Shown here: positions 33,576-41,849 of the stretch, in pieces
How positions within the stretch are numbered: position 1 is the first letter of the stretch
How the letters are laid out: each line of letters opens with the position of its first letter
DNA from: Bacillus sp. BP-3
GTDB lineage: Bacteria; Bacillota; Bacilli; Bacillales; Bacillaceae_G
Length of the DNA stretch: 64,000 nt
Reading direction: 5' to 3'
Assembly (NCBI RefSeq): GCF_028401955.1
Contig: NZ_JAQOTJ010000002.1
Coordinates: 186,001-250,000, forward strand
Notes under the pieces: model-generated
Database searches by the model: none
The model's input: the letters and a program-made list of their open reading frames with translations, nothing else
Told to the model about the DNA's origin: nothing
Position numbers and translations under genes: made by a program

Positions 33576-36130
33576 TTACACTGTATAAACCAAACGAAAC
33601 GGATTTTACTCACAATGGTATTGGAATATTAGATACAAATATATATGATCCAGTCGTTGAGGAAACACTCAACGGCTTATTTGTATTTTCTTTTAGATAT
33701 CCATTATTCGCACCTCACGGTCTTGAAATAAATGGACAGTGCATTGTGAAAGCACCAACACCAGATGGTGATCAACTTTTTCGCGTTGTGAGACCGCAGC
33801 CATCTATGGGTGAACTAAAGGTATTTTGCTACCACATATTCTATGATCTAACAGATAACTTGATTGAGGATACATTCATAGAAGAAAAGTCTGGTTCAAC
33901 AGCATTAGAGCAGATTTTAGGGAAATGTCAGTATCCACATCCATTTAAGTTCTATTCGGATATCATGAAAGTCGCAAGTTCTCGACTTGTTCGTAAAAAT
34001 CCAGTTGAAGCCATTTTAGATACAGGACAAGATAACTGTTTTCTAAATCGCTGGGGCGGTGAGTTAAAGCGGGATAACTTCAATATTTATATGCTTGTCA
34101 ATCGAGGAAAAGACCGCGGTGTCGTGATTCAACATAAGAAGAATCTACTTGGATATGAAGGCGATATTGATTGGCATAGTCCTATCACTCGCATTATGCC
34201 AATGGGATTCAATGGGCTATTGTTACCAGAAAAATATGTTGATAGTCCAAACATCAATAAATATCCACGTCCAAAAATTCGAGTTGTGGAATTTAAAGAC
34301 GTTAAAGCACAAGATGATAAAAACAATGATCCAAATGCTGTTCCGCTTGAAAAGGCATACGAAATGTTAAGGCAGTTATCTAAAGATATGTATGACAAAC
34401 AGAAGGTAGATCAACCGAAAGGAACTTATAAAGTTACTTTTCAAGAATTATCACAGACAGAAGAATATAAAGACTTTGCAGTCTTACAACGGGTATATAT
34501 GGGCGATACTGTCACAGTCCAACACAAGGAAGATAATATTGATATTCAAGCGAAAGTTATTTCGTACAAGTATGATCCCATCATGGAAGAATACATTGAT
34601 TTAACGCTCGGTAATTACAAAGAGTCTTTCACTGACATAGCTGGAAAAGTAGATCAAATACATGAAAGTATATCTGGAATGGAAGAATCATTTTTAGATA
34701 ATGCAAAAAATGTTGCTACCGATCTCATTAATTCTGGTTTTGGTGGTCATGTTCGTGTTTATCCGGAAAGAATTTTGATTATGGATACAAAAGATGAGAT
34801 GACAGCAAAAAAGGTGTGGCAGTGGAATATAAATGGATTGGGTTATAGTTCGAAAGGTATTAACGGACCGTATGGTTTAGCAATGACAATGGACGGATCT
34901 ATTGTTGCTGATTTCATTACAACAGGTAAATTAAGTGCTTCACTAGTACAAGCCGGCTTTAATGACTACGGGGATAATGTGAAATTAATGTCTGACGGAT
35001 TACATGCACGGTTAAACGGTAAAAAATCAATGGTATTAGGATCAAATGGAGTCCTTTCTATTTTCGATAACGATGAAAAATTGATAAGTAAAATCGGTCA
35101 TGCTTATAAAGGTGACAATCCTAATATTCGCGGTACCGTTATTAATAGCGAACCTGGTAGATTCATTTCGTTAAGTTTTAGACCGGAAAACGGCGGACCT
35201 ACAGATTATTATCCATATTTAGAAATGGCTGATAATGCTTATTATGGACGTAAAGGAATTTTTGCATTTCAACCGATACAAATGAACGGAAATAAGATCG
35301 TTTTCAATGCAAATTCTTCCGGGAATACAAACTATATACAAGAAATGAGTTGGGATAGTTGGGGTTGGCTCAATACAATGGTTTCTACTTATGGGAATAT
35401 GCTAGCTAGCCAAGATGGAAACGGAAACCTTAGCGCCGTAGCGGCAACGATAGGAAAACTTTTTGTTATATTTAATAATTTTCGTGCGAATCTTGGCATC
35501 GCGGTAGGAACAGCGGAAAAATCTGAAGATTGTGGTATGTATCAAGTAGTTGACAATAGTGTAATGGTTACTTCTAAAGAGAGTGTTCGTTTAGGTAAAA
35601 CTGACGGTAGTGGAAAAGTTAGTACCTATTTTCGAGTAAACGGAAGCGAAGCAGCTATGTGGGCAAACTTTGACATGAACGGTTGGGAATTAAGAAACGT
35701 TGGACGATTGAATGTAACGGGCTCTAAAAATGCAATTCATGTAACAAGAGATGGAGTAAGAGCAACACCAGCGTATGAAACGGCTGAATCTTATCTTGGT
35801 GACATCGGCTCATCTAAAACAGATGAAGATGGACAAGTTATTATTCCAATCGAAGAACTATTTTCCGACACTGTAAACACATCAATTGAATACCAAGTGT
35901 TTTTGACATCGTATTGTAGTTCTCATGTGTGGGTATCAGCAAGAGAAGAAGAATACTTTGTTGTGAATTCGAGTGAACCGAATGCTAGTTTTGCTTGGGA
36001 AGTGAAAGCTAAAAGAAGAGGGTTTGAGAATGAAAGGCTTGTTTTGCAAGACGAATATGACAACGAACAGATCAAGAAAGTTTTTACAGATATTAAAGCC
36101 GATGATTTGGAAGGATGTGAGAAAATATGA
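33572..36130 (+). CDS. Tail-tip protein (Tal/prophage endopeptidase-tail family)
   Basis: An 852-residue tail-associated protein. The first 350 residues follow the Gp37-like/prophage tail pattern (YDPVVEETLNGLFVFSFRYPLFAPHG, IDWHSPITRIMPMGFNG, DLTLGNYKESFTDIAGKVDQIHESISGM). The rest is a long beta-rich stem with DMNGWELRNVGRLNVTG-type motifs found in fibre shafts. The ATG at 33572 overlaps the Dit stop. It forms the tip that contacts the cell wall. Confidence 0.87.
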   Translation: MITLYKPNETDFTHNGIGILDTNIYDPVVEETLNGLFVFSFRYPLFAPHGLEINGQCIVKAPTPDGDQLFRVVRPQPSMGELKVFCYHIFYDLTDNLIEDTFIEEKSGSTALEQILGKCQYPHPFKFYSDIMKVASSRLVRKNPVEAILDTGQDNCFLNRWGGELKRDNFNIYMLVNRGKDRGVVIQHKKNLLGYEGDIDWHSPITRIMPMGFNGLLLPEKYVDSPNINKYPRPKIRVVEFKDVKAQDDKNNDPNAVPLEKAYEMLRQLSKDMYDKQKVDQPKGTYKVTFQELSQTEEYKDFAVLQRVYMGDTVTVQHKEDNIDIQAKVISYKYDPIMEEYIDLTLGNYKESFTDIAGKVDQIHESISGMEESFLDNAKNVATDLINSGFGGHVRVYPERILIMDTKDEMTAKKVWQWNINGLGYSSKGINGPYGLAMTMDGSIVADFITTGKLSASLVQAGFNDYGDNVKLMSDGLHARLNGKKSMVLGSNGVLSIFDNDEKLISKIGHAYKGDNPNIRGTVINSEPGRFISLSFRPENGGPTDYYPYLEMADNAYYGRKGIFAFQPIQMNGNKIVFNANSSGNTNYIQEMSWDSWGWLNTMVSTYGNMLASQDGNGNLSAVAATIGKLFVIFNNFRANLGIAVGTAEKSEDCGMYQVVDNSVMVTSKESVRLGKTDGSGKVSTYFRVNGSEAAMWANFDMNGWELRNVGRLNVTGSKNAIHVTRDGVRATPAYETAESYLGDIGSSKTDEDGQVIIPIEELFSDTVNTSIEYQVFLTSYCSSHVWVSAREEEYFVVNSSEPNASFAWEVKAKRRGFENERLVLQDEYDNEQIKKVFTDIKADDLEGCEKI

Positions 36131-37671
36131 AAACAAAATTGATTTTAGATGTTTATAAAACGGAATGCGCACAATTGAATTACTTTGTGACTGGTCGTGT
36201 TGGAGATATGGCAAGCAATAGTGTGGATGTATATATTGTTGATGGGGGCGGTAATGCATATTCCTTAACAAATCTTACTATTTTTTATGAGTGTACAAAG
36301 CCAGATAACACCGTTATACGAGATTCAACGGGAGTTAATATAATTGATGCAACAGCTGGTCATTTTGAATATACATTTCCAAAGGAAACATTTAGTATAC
36401 CAGGACGATCAAAACGAGCGTTCTTTGCAATCGAAAAAGATAAAGTAATCCGTGCTACGACACAAGATTTTATTGTTGTTTCAATACCGAATGCACTTGA
36501 TGGGAATATTCAATCTGAGCAATATATTTCAGATTTGGAAAAACTTATCGCGGACGGAAATAAAATGCTTAGTGGATTAAATAGTCAATCTGCAGCAATG
36601 CAGACTAAAATAAATGATCTGAACAAGCAAATATCAACTATGGATGTTGTTAAGAAGTCTGGAGATACAATGACAGGTGCTTTAACAAGTACTGCTGATA
36701 TTCCTTTCATATCTAAAAAAGCATCTAAAAAGTCATGGACATTTCACCATCCTAATACTGATGAATTTATTCTTGCTCCTTCTTTATCTACTGATGGAAC
36801 GGATTGGGATTGGAGTCATGGAATAAAGTTTACTCCAAATGGAACAATCCTTCTCAATGGTTCAGAGGTGGCTACACAAGCGCAGTATAAACAAAAATCT
36901 CAAATAACTTCTGATGACGGCTCTAACATTGATCTTCAAAAAGGCATTGATTTAAATACTGTTTTAAACGCTGGTTTTTATAGAGCGAATACAAGTGTAA
37001 ATACTCCAATAGTTACTGGAGATAATTGGTGGTTTATTGAAATTCAAAAACATTTCAATACTTGGGTTATGCAAAGAGCGACGTTATTTAACAATTCCAA
37101 TCAAGAGACATATGAAAGATTTTGCTATAACGGAACATGGCAATCTTGGAAAAAAACCGTAAACCCAAATGGCTGGGGAAGTTGGCGAACGGACGGACAA
37201 GACCTGAAAGTTTGGGGGAAACGCGCTTTGGTTGGCTACGCAACGGACGCTGGCGACTTGTTAACAATTAATCATAGTAATGACTTTAAAAACGGCGTTA
37301 ACGTATTGGGACCACTTAAAAACAACAACGTTGACGTTTTAACGAAGTCGCCAAAAGATACTGCCGGTTGGATCGATCTAACACTTCTAAACGGGGCGAA
37401 TAACAACGGCGGAAAACCTAATAAGTACAGAGTACACAACGAAGTCGTTTATATTACTGGATCGGTTGCAGGTTTAAAAGATGGAATGATTTTTGCCAAT
37501 ATGCCAGCGGGAATACGTCCGCCTTATGACGCTAGATTCCCTATTAATTTTTTAAGCGGATTAAACCTTTATACTGGTTTATTGTCAGTTCTTGCTAACG
37601 GCGACGTTCGGATGGATTGGACAAGGAACGACATAACATCTTTTGATTTTTATATTTCGTACCACTTGTAG
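36127..37671 (+). CDS. Baseplate/receptor-binding protein (BppU N-terminus, pyocin-knob)
   Basis: A 514-residue protein. Residues 1-125 match the BppU-type upper baseplate domain (TDxYKTECAQLNYFVTGRVGD pattern; DVYIVDGGGNAYSLTNLTIFYE). A coiled coil follows (LEKLIADGNKMLSGL...KINDLNKQ), then GDTMTGALTS and a pyocin-knob-like repeat (DLNTVLNAGFYRAN...GTWQSWKK), and a C-terminal beta domain with KVWGKRALVGY that probably holds the receptor-binding head. Overlaps the gene before by ATGA. Confidence 0.82.
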   Translation: MKTKLILDVYKTECAQLNYFVTGRVGDMASNSVDVYIVDGGGNAYSLTNLTIFYECTKPDNTVIRDSTGVNIIDATAGHFEYTFPKETFSIPGRSKRAFFAIEKDKVIRATTQDFIVVSIPNALDGNIQSEQYISDLEKLIADGNKMLSGLNSQSAAMQTKINDLNKQISTMDVVKKSGDTMTGALTSTADIPFISKKASKKSWTFHHPNTDEFILAPSLSTDGTDWDWSHGIKFTPNGTILLNGSEVATQAQYKQKSQITSDDGSNIDLQKGIDLNTVLNAGFYRANTSVNTPIVTGDNWWFIEIQKHFNTWVMQRATLFNNSNQETYERFCYNGTWQSWKKTVNPNGWGSWRTDGQDLKVWGKRALVGYATDAGDLLTINHSNDFKNGVNVLGPLKNNNVDVLTKSPKDTAGWIDLTLLNGANNNGGKPNKYRVHNEVVYITGSVAGLKDGMIFANMPAGIRPPYDARFPINFLSGLNLYTGLLSVLANGDVRMDWTRNDITSFDFYISYHL

Positions 37672-37686
37672 AAAGGAGTTATTTTC

Positions 37687-38118
37687 ATGAAAAATGTTCA
37701 TTTGTACGATAAAGAAACTGGCGATTATATTGAAGATCAAATTGTTTTCCCATACCAGGAAGAAATAATAGAAGACGGCGAAATGATCGGATACAAAGAA
37801 ATTTATGATATTCCGGAAAATTCCACAGAACTACCGTTGCCACAGCCAAATTGGAAGCCTGTTTTTAAAGATGGTTCATGGATTGAGACGATTACACAAG
37901 AAGAACTAGATAAGATGAACGAGTCGCAACTACAACAACCAAGTGAAATTGAAAGACTTAATAATGTTACTACTGAAATGAAGGCTAAACAAGAAACATT
38001 AGAACAAGAGAATGCAGGATTGGTACTTTCTTCTATAAAAAAAGAAATGGCTCTTGAAGTGGTACAAGAAGAGCAATCTACACTTGTTTTAAATTTAATT
38101 AAAGGAGGCGTTTTATAA
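37687..38118 (+). CDS. XkdW-like tail protein
   Basis: A 143-residue protein with the layout of the B. subtilis PBSX XkdW group: beta start (MKNVHLYDKETGDYIEDQIVFPY), Pro-rich middle (LPLPQPNWKPVFKDGSWIETIT), coiled-coil end (EIERLNNVTTEMKAKQETLEQE). AAAGGAG precedes it. It may be a fibre-assembly helper. Confidence 0.7.
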   Translation: MKNVHLYDKETGDYIEDQIVFPYQEEIIEDGEMIGYKEIYDIPENSTELPLPQPNWKPVFKDGSWIETITQEELDKMNESQLQQPSEIERLNNVTTEMKAKQETLEQENAGLVLSSIKKEMALEVVQEEQSTLVLNLIKGGVL

Positions 38119-38119
38119 A

Positions 38120-38278
38120 ATGGCTCAATTAGATTTCTACGCACTTGCTAAGAGATATTATGTGAAAGGTTATTATTCAAATGAAGATGTAGGTGTATTC
38201 GTTCAAGCGAAAAAAATTACACCAGAACAATATAAAGAAATCACAAATGTGGATTATGTAGAGGTAGAGCAGCAATAG
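38120..38278 (+). CDS. XkdX-family small phage protein
   Basis: A 52-residue protein, MAQLDFYALAKRYYVKGYYSNEDVGVFV..., with the XkdX pattern (YYVKGYYSNEDVGVFVQAKKITPEQYKEITN). AAAGGAGG precedes the ATG. The gene is standard between the fibre genes and the XhlA-like gene in Bacillus phages. Function unknown. Confidence 0.8.
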   Translation: MAQLDFYALAKRYYVKGYYSNEDVGVFVQAKKITPEQYKEITNVDYVEVEQQ

Positions 38279-38313
38279 CTGGTCTTTTTTTATTTTGAAA
38301 GGAGATGAGAACA

Positions 38314-38553
38314 GTGGAACAATCGAAGCATGATGAGTTCAGAGAACTTTTAGTAGGATTGACTAGGGTAGAAACGAAACTTGATTCGCTTGGCAATGTA
38401 AAAGATGTTGCTATTGACGCTCAGCAATCAGCAAAGAGTGCTCATTTGCGAATAGATAGATTGGACAAGTTGGTATTTTGGATTGGTACAACAGTAATTG
38501 GAGCAATTATAACAGGGGCTATTATGGCTCTATTTAAAGTTGCAGGAAAGTAG
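38314..38553 (+). CDS. XhlA-like membrane protein
   Basis: A 79-residue protein with an N-terminal coiled coil (LLVGLTRVETKLDSLGNV...AHLRIDRLDKLVFW) and one C-terminal membrane segment (IGTTVIGAIITGAIMALF), the XhlA/hemolysin-holin-associated layout. The start is GTG eight bases after AAAGGAGA; the ATG at 38305 lies inside the site. It works with the holin next to it. Confidence 0.85.
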   Translation: MEQSKHDEFRELLVGLTRVETKLDSLGNVKDVAIDAQQSAKSAHLRIDRLDKLVFWIGTTVIGAIITGAIMALFKVAGK

Positions 38554-38561
38554 GTGGAAAT

Positions 38562-38762
38562 ATGAATAAAGAAAATATCCAAAAACGTCTTCGTAACTGG
38601 CAAATGTGGGTTGCAACTTTTTCATTAATTGGATTTCTATTTACTAAATTAGGAGTTCCGGAGGCAAAAAGTTTCTTAGACGAATTGGCGCCTTATTTAT
38701 TGTCGGTCGGTATCGCACTTGGTATTTGGACAGATCATGAAAAGAAAGGAAATGCTGAATGA
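38562..38762 (+). CDS. Phage holin (phi LC3 type)
   Basis: A 66-residue protein with two hydrophobic segments (MWVATFSLIGFLFTKLGV and LAPYLLSVGIALGIW) and charged ends, the size and pattern of the phi LC3 holin family. It would open the membrane for the endolysin encoded next. The stop overlaps the lysin start. Confidence 0.87.
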   Translation: MNKENIQKRLRNWQMWVATFSLIGFLFTKLGVPEAKSFLDELAPYLLSVGIALGIWTDHEKKGNAE

Positions 38763-39802
38763 TGACTAAACATATCGTAGACTTATCAAAATACAATGAT
38801 AATATCGATTGGGATATAGCTGCACCGCAATTGGATTTAGCAATCTGTCGTGTACAATATGGATCAAAAAAAATAGATACACTGTATAATGAACATATCC
38901 AAAATTTAGAAAAACATAGAATCCCCCATGCTGCTTATGCTTACGGGTGCTATGTAAGCATTGCAGATGCTATTGTGGAAGCGAAAGACTTCTTAGCGCG
39001 TGTAAATCCAAATGCAAAATTTCTTGTATTAGATGTTGAAGATGACACTCTAGAAAGTTGTGGAGGTACATACTTGGCAGAAGCAACACAGGCATTTATC
39101 AATACTTGTCGGGATGCTGGTTGGAAAGTTGGCTTATATGTATCGCATCATATGTATGGATCTTATGGATTACAAAATATAAAAGCTGACTTCTTATGGA
39201 TTCCACGATATGGGGGAAATAAGCCTGAATATGCATGTGATTTATGGCAATATGCTGACAACGCAACAGGCGGTTATGTAGAAGGTATCGGCAACTGTGA
39301 TGTAAATAAACTGATTGGTGATAAGTCACTAGAATGGTTTATCGGTAACGAACAACATCAAGAAGAATCACAACGAAATGGAGAAGAGGTACTAGGATAT
39401 CTTACAACTACCGCTGATGTAGCTAATATTCGTAAAGAACCAAACACAAACGCACAGATTAAACGGCAAGCTGTTAAAGGTGACGGACATACTTACTATA
39501 AATGGCATTGGGACGGTCAACATTTTTGGTTTGAAGTAGCTAAAGATGATTGGTTACGTGATGACACAGTAAGTATTAATAAAGATGGCAAATCACAGGG
39601 TGTTGTTTATGTTAACGCTTCTGGCGTCAATGTCCGTTATGGGGCATCCACGGGCGATGCGGTAAAGGCTAAAATTAATGAGCCGATGAGCCTATACGTC
39701 AATTTCCGTCATGGAGATTGGTTATGTGTGTGGCATGAAGATGGAAGTAACATTAATGACGGTTGGATTTATTTTGCTGATTACGTAAATTGGCTTAGAT
39801 AA
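38762..39802 (+). CDS. Endolysin: GH25 lysozyme with two SH3-type domains
   Basis: A 346-residue cell-wall hydrolase. The GH25 domain covers about 1-195: HIVDLSKYND with the N-terminal Asp, AICRVQYG, KFLVLDVEDD with the acidic pair, VGLYVSHHMYG, FLWIPRYG, and CDLWQYAD. Two SH3-type modules follow (VANIRKEPNTNAQIKRQ and GVNVRYGASTGDAVKAKI) for wall binding. It should cleave the glycan strand. It follows the holin and ends with a terminator. Confidence 0.95.
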   Translation: MTKHIVDLSKYNDNIDWDIAAPQLDLAICRVQYGSKKIDTLYNEHIQNLEKHRIPHAAYAYGCYVSIADAIVEAKDFLARVNPNAKFLVLDVEDDTLESCGGTYLAEATQAFINTCRDAGWKVGLYVSHHMYGSYGLQNIKADFLWIPRYGGNKPEYACDLWQYADNATGGYVEGIGNCDVNKLIGDKSLEWFIGNEQHQEESQRNGEEVLGYLTTTADVANIRKEPNTNAQIKRQAVKGDGHTYYKWHWDGQHFWFEVAKDDWLRDDTVSINKDGKSQGVVYVNASGVNVRYGASTGDAVKAKINEPMSLYVNFRHGDWLCVWHEDGSNINDGWIYFADYVNWLR

Positions 39803-39804
39803 TG

Positions 39805-39841
39805 AGTAGAGCTGACTCCTATGGAGTTGGCTCTTTTTTTA
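39805..39841 (+). terminator. Terminator after the lysis genes
   Basis: GAGCTGACTCC pairs with GGAGTTGGCTC around TAT, followed by seven T residues. It ends the late operon. Confidence 0.85.
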
Positions 39842-39883
39842 TGCACTTTTTTCATTTTATGGTGAAATATGAGTAAATAACTG

Positions 39884-39912
39884 TTTACAATCGTTAATAG
39901 ATATAGTATAAT
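39884..39912 (+). promoter_or_regulatory. Strong promoter of the small-peptide gene
   Basis: TTTACA (39884-39889), 17-base spacer, TATAAT (39907-39912), very close to the SigA consensus. It is 25 bases before the ATG at 39937, with GGGAGGTGAG between. A dedicated promoter for a 36-residue peptide inside a prophage is notable. Confidence 0.8.
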
Positions 39913-39936
39913 TATATATGTAAGGGAGGTGAGAAA

Positions 39937-40047
39937 ATGAAAGAGTTCTTGGAAATTATAAAGCTAATCCTCGAAATCATCACTTTATCTTTCGCAGTCC
40001 ACAAACTGATTAAGAAAGATAGAAACGATAATAACGAGGACGAGTAA
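39937..40047 (+). CDS. 36-residue amphipathic membrane peptide (candidate type I toxin)
   Basis: MKEFLEIIKLILEIITLSFA... is a short hydrophobic helix with a charged tail (KKDRNDNNEDE). It has its own near-consensus promoter and a strong ribosome binding site. The 3' end lies beside a long hairpin, and an extended -10 (TGTTATAAT) on the minus strand at 40091-40099 points back into it. That layout resembles small-peptide/antisense pairs such as TxpA-RatA, but the sequence itself is not one I can place in a named toxin family. Confidence 0.6.
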   Translation: MKEFLEIIKLILEIITLSFAVHKLIKKDRNDNNEDE

Positions 40048-40054
40048 GAAAAGC

Positions 40055-40084
40055 GACTAGCAGGTGTTACAGCACCTGTTAGTC
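40055..40084 (-). terminator. Twelve-base-arm hairpin beyond the small-peptide gene
   Basis: GACTAGCAGGTG (40055-40066) and CACCTGTTAGTC (40073-40084) are inverted copies with one G-T position. The T-rich side is to the left (GCTTTTCTT on the minus strand). On the minus strand an extended -10 at 40091-40099 would start RNA at about 40084, at the base of this hairpin. Confidence 0.55.
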
Positions 40085-40119
40085 ATCCAAATTATAACAC
40101 AAACTCTTTCATTAAAAAA

Positions 40120-40266
40120 ATGAACAAAAAAACTAAAATCATATGGTTGTTGGTTGCGATGATTATTATTAACTCAGTGTTGTCTTGGATTGGAAACACA
40201 CCAGCGATCATAGCGGCGATCATTGTAACTGTAATCACTCTAGTAGCGGTTATTCGATTGAAATAA
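40120..40266 (+). CDS. Small two-span membrane protein
   Basis: A 48-residue protein, MNKKTKIIWLLVAMIIINSV..., with two hydrophobic segments (WLLVAMIIINSVLSW and AIIAAIIVTVITLVAVI). No clear ribosome binding site is present. It follows the small-peptide gene and could be an immunity or accessory product; that is inference. Confidence 0.45.
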   Translation: MNKKTKIIWLLVAMIIINSVLSWIGNTPAIIAAIIVTVITLVAVIRLK

Positions 40267-40295
40267 TCGCTACTCAATCAAGGTAGGTGAAATGT

Positions 40296-40538
40296 ATGAC
40301 ATATCATTTTAAAGATAGAAAAGAACTAGCTGATTTCGTGAATAGCGATATTTTAATTGGATCTGAAGCAATGGAGCTATTGAATATATCACGTCCGCGA
40401 TTGAATAAGCTTGTCAAAGATGGGCGTATCATTCCATTGAAACAGGAGAAGAGTATTAGCCTGTTTTTACGAGAAGATGTAGAAAAGTTGGCTGAAGAAC
40501 TAGCAGCACTAAGAAAAAAATATCGACCGTTTGAGTAA
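40296..40538 (+). CDS. Excisionase-type helix-turn-helix protein
   Basis: An 80-residue protein with a MerR/excisionase-like winged helix: LIGSEAMELLNISRPRLNKLVKDGRIIPLKQEKSISLFLREDVEKLAEEL in pattern. It could be a directionality factor for the serine integrase, though the integrase is at the other end of the prophage; in the circular phage genome the two ends are adjacent. AGGTGA precedes the ATG at 40296. Confidence 0.7.
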   Translation: MTYHFKDRKELADFVNSDILIGSEAMELLNISRPRLNKLVKDGRIIPLKQEKSISLFLREDVEKLAEELAALRKKYRPFE

Positions 40539-40548
40539 TAAAACTAAA

Positions 40549-40576
40549 AGCCCTCTCGAGTGAGAAGGGCTCTTTT
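40549..40576. terminator. Bidirectional terminator
   Basis: AGCCCTCT pairs with AGAAGGGCT, with A-run on the left and TCTTTTTT on the right, so it serves both the helix-turn-helix gene and the convergent membrane-protein gene. Confidence 0.85.
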
Positions 40577-41200
40577 TTACTTATTCATTTTAGCTAATGC
40601 CTTATCCATTTGACGTTCATTTGCTAAAGTTGCTTCACTTGTTGTTTTATCAACGCCTCGGTAGGTGTATTTTGAGTTTTGCCAGAAGTCGAAAGCAAAA
40701 TCCTTAATTGCTTTTTCTTTCGTATTTCTTTCAACCACTTGGGATTTAAAAATATTTGTAAGCATATACTCATGATTAGATAAGTCTTTAATATAGTTTT
40801 TATCTTTATATTCTTTTATAATATCGTTTCCGAATGTTTTAATTTCCTCGGAAGTTGGTTTATAATCATGCGCGTATCGATCAATTTCATTAAATTTTTC
40901 ATTTACGTTTTTATCGCTTGATGCAACTTCTTTTATTTTATCTTCCCAGCTAACTTTTTTAACAGTTTCTTGTTTAGGTGTAGTACTTGTAGATTTTTTA
41001 TGTTTTGAAGAGTCTAAATTAACCAATATAAAACATAATACATACAGCACGATAGCAGCAGAAAGATAAATTTTTACAACTCGTAAACGGTTGATATTTT
41101 CACCGCGTAATACTTTTTTAGGTGCTATTAAACCTATGACTAAGATGATAAGTGATACAAGTGCTAATAGAAAAAGTATAATTTCTAATGCGTTTAACAA
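40577..41200 (-). CDS. Prophage membrane protein, unknown function
   Basis: A 207-residue protein read from TTG at 41200, six bases after AAGGAGGAG. Two hydrophobic segments lie at the N-terminus (LEIILFLLALVSLIILVIGLI and VKIYLSAAIVLYVLCFILV), followed by a soluble Lys/Glu-rich domain of about 130 residues with a conserved-looking YRGVDKTTSEATLANERQM end. It has the look of a lysogenic accessory protein, perhaps for superinfection control or surface change, but there is no motif to say so. Confidence 0.65.
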   Translation of the reverse strand: MLNALEIILFLLALVSLIILVIGLIAPKKVLRGENINRLRVVKIYLSAAIVLYVLCFILVNLDSSKHKKSTSTTPKQETVKKVSWEDKIKEVASSDKNVNEKFNEIDRYAHDYKPTSEEIKTFGNDIIKEYKDKNYIKDLSNHEYMLTNIFKSQVVERNTKEKAIKDFAFDFWQNSKYTYRGVDKTTSEATLANERQMDKALAKMNK

Positions 41201-41277
41201 TAAAATCTCCTCCTTGACATATAATGAAACTATCATTATATCAAACATCTTCAATGTTGGGGTTATTTATCAATATT

Positions 41278-41535
41278 TTACTTGATTGTATACTGCTCCA
41301 CTTGTTCAAGTAATTGGGTAACTTTCTCATGTCTTTCTCTTAGTTCATCTAAATGTATATTTGTAATGGCAGCGTTTCGCATAAAAAAGTTTTTATGAGA
41401 TTGCCATTTATAAACAAGGTGCGCAACCTCTTGACGATTTTCATGCTTTAATAACAAAGCTGCAATATCTTTTTGCTTTGAATAAATATCTCTAATCAAT
41501 TGGTCTTTTTCGTATGCTACTGGATTGGTAATCAT
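41278..41535 (-). CDS. Small hypothetical protein paired with LexA-like repressor
   Basis: An 85-residue helical, charged protein ([32 protein letters not shown]) whose start overlaps the stop of the LexA-like gene by four bases. The pair is probably one SOS-responsive transcript. Function unknown. Confidence 0.65.
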   Translation of the reverse strand: MITNPVAYEKDQLIRDIYSKQKDIAALLLKHENRQEVAHLVYKWQSHKNFFMRNAAITNIHLDELRERHEKVTQLLEQVEQYTIK

Positions 41536-41756
41536 ATAAGTTCTCCTTTTAAGATTTTAATAGTACGTGACTTGGATGGATCACGGTGAATATATCCTTT
41601 CTCTTCTAAATGCATTAAGTGTCCATGCACTGTGGAACTAGATGCGAGTCCAGTTGCTTTGCAGATTTCCCTAACAGTAGGAGGATATCCGTTTTCAGTG
41701 ACCCTTTCTTGGATGAAAGTTAATATTTCAGCTTGTCTACTTGTTAATGGTTTCAT
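41532..41756 (-). CDS. LexA DNA-binding-domain protein without protease domain
   Basis: A 74-residue protein that is only the N-terminal winged helix of Lex[54 protein letters not shown] (given as pattern; the recognition helix is [16 protein letters not shown]). The self-cleaving C-terminal domain is absent, so RecA cannot inactivate it by cleavage. An SOS-type box overlaps its own promoter -35. It could compete with host LexA for boxes or serve the phage as a fixed repressor. Confidence 0.87.
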   Translation of the reverse strand: MKPLTSRQAEILTFIQERVTENGYPPTVREICKATGLASSSTVHGHLMHLEEKGYIHRDPSKSRTIKILKGELI

Positions 41757-41794
41757 GGTGTGTACCTCACTTTATGTATGGAATATCTAACCAT

Positions 41795-41834
41795 ATAATA
41801 ACAAGTTAGTGTTAAAAAATCAAACACTTGTTCG
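41795..41834 (-). promoter_or_regulatory. Promoter with LexA/SOS box for the LexA-like gene
   Basis: On the minus strand: TTGATT (plus 41818-41823), 17-base spacer, TATTAT (plus 41795-41800). The sequence CGAACAAGTGTTTG (minus strand of 41821-41834) fits the Bacillus SOS box CGAAC-N4-GTTYG and overlaps the -35, so a LexA-type protein could repress it. Confidence 0.75.
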
Positions 41835-41849
41835 TGTTTTGTTTAGGAG

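Noticed and set aside
40092-40277. 61-residue minus-strand frame over the small membrane-protein gene
   Set aside because: Hydrophobic on both strands, but no ribosome binding site for the minus-strand start; the plus-strand product has a more regular two-segment plan.
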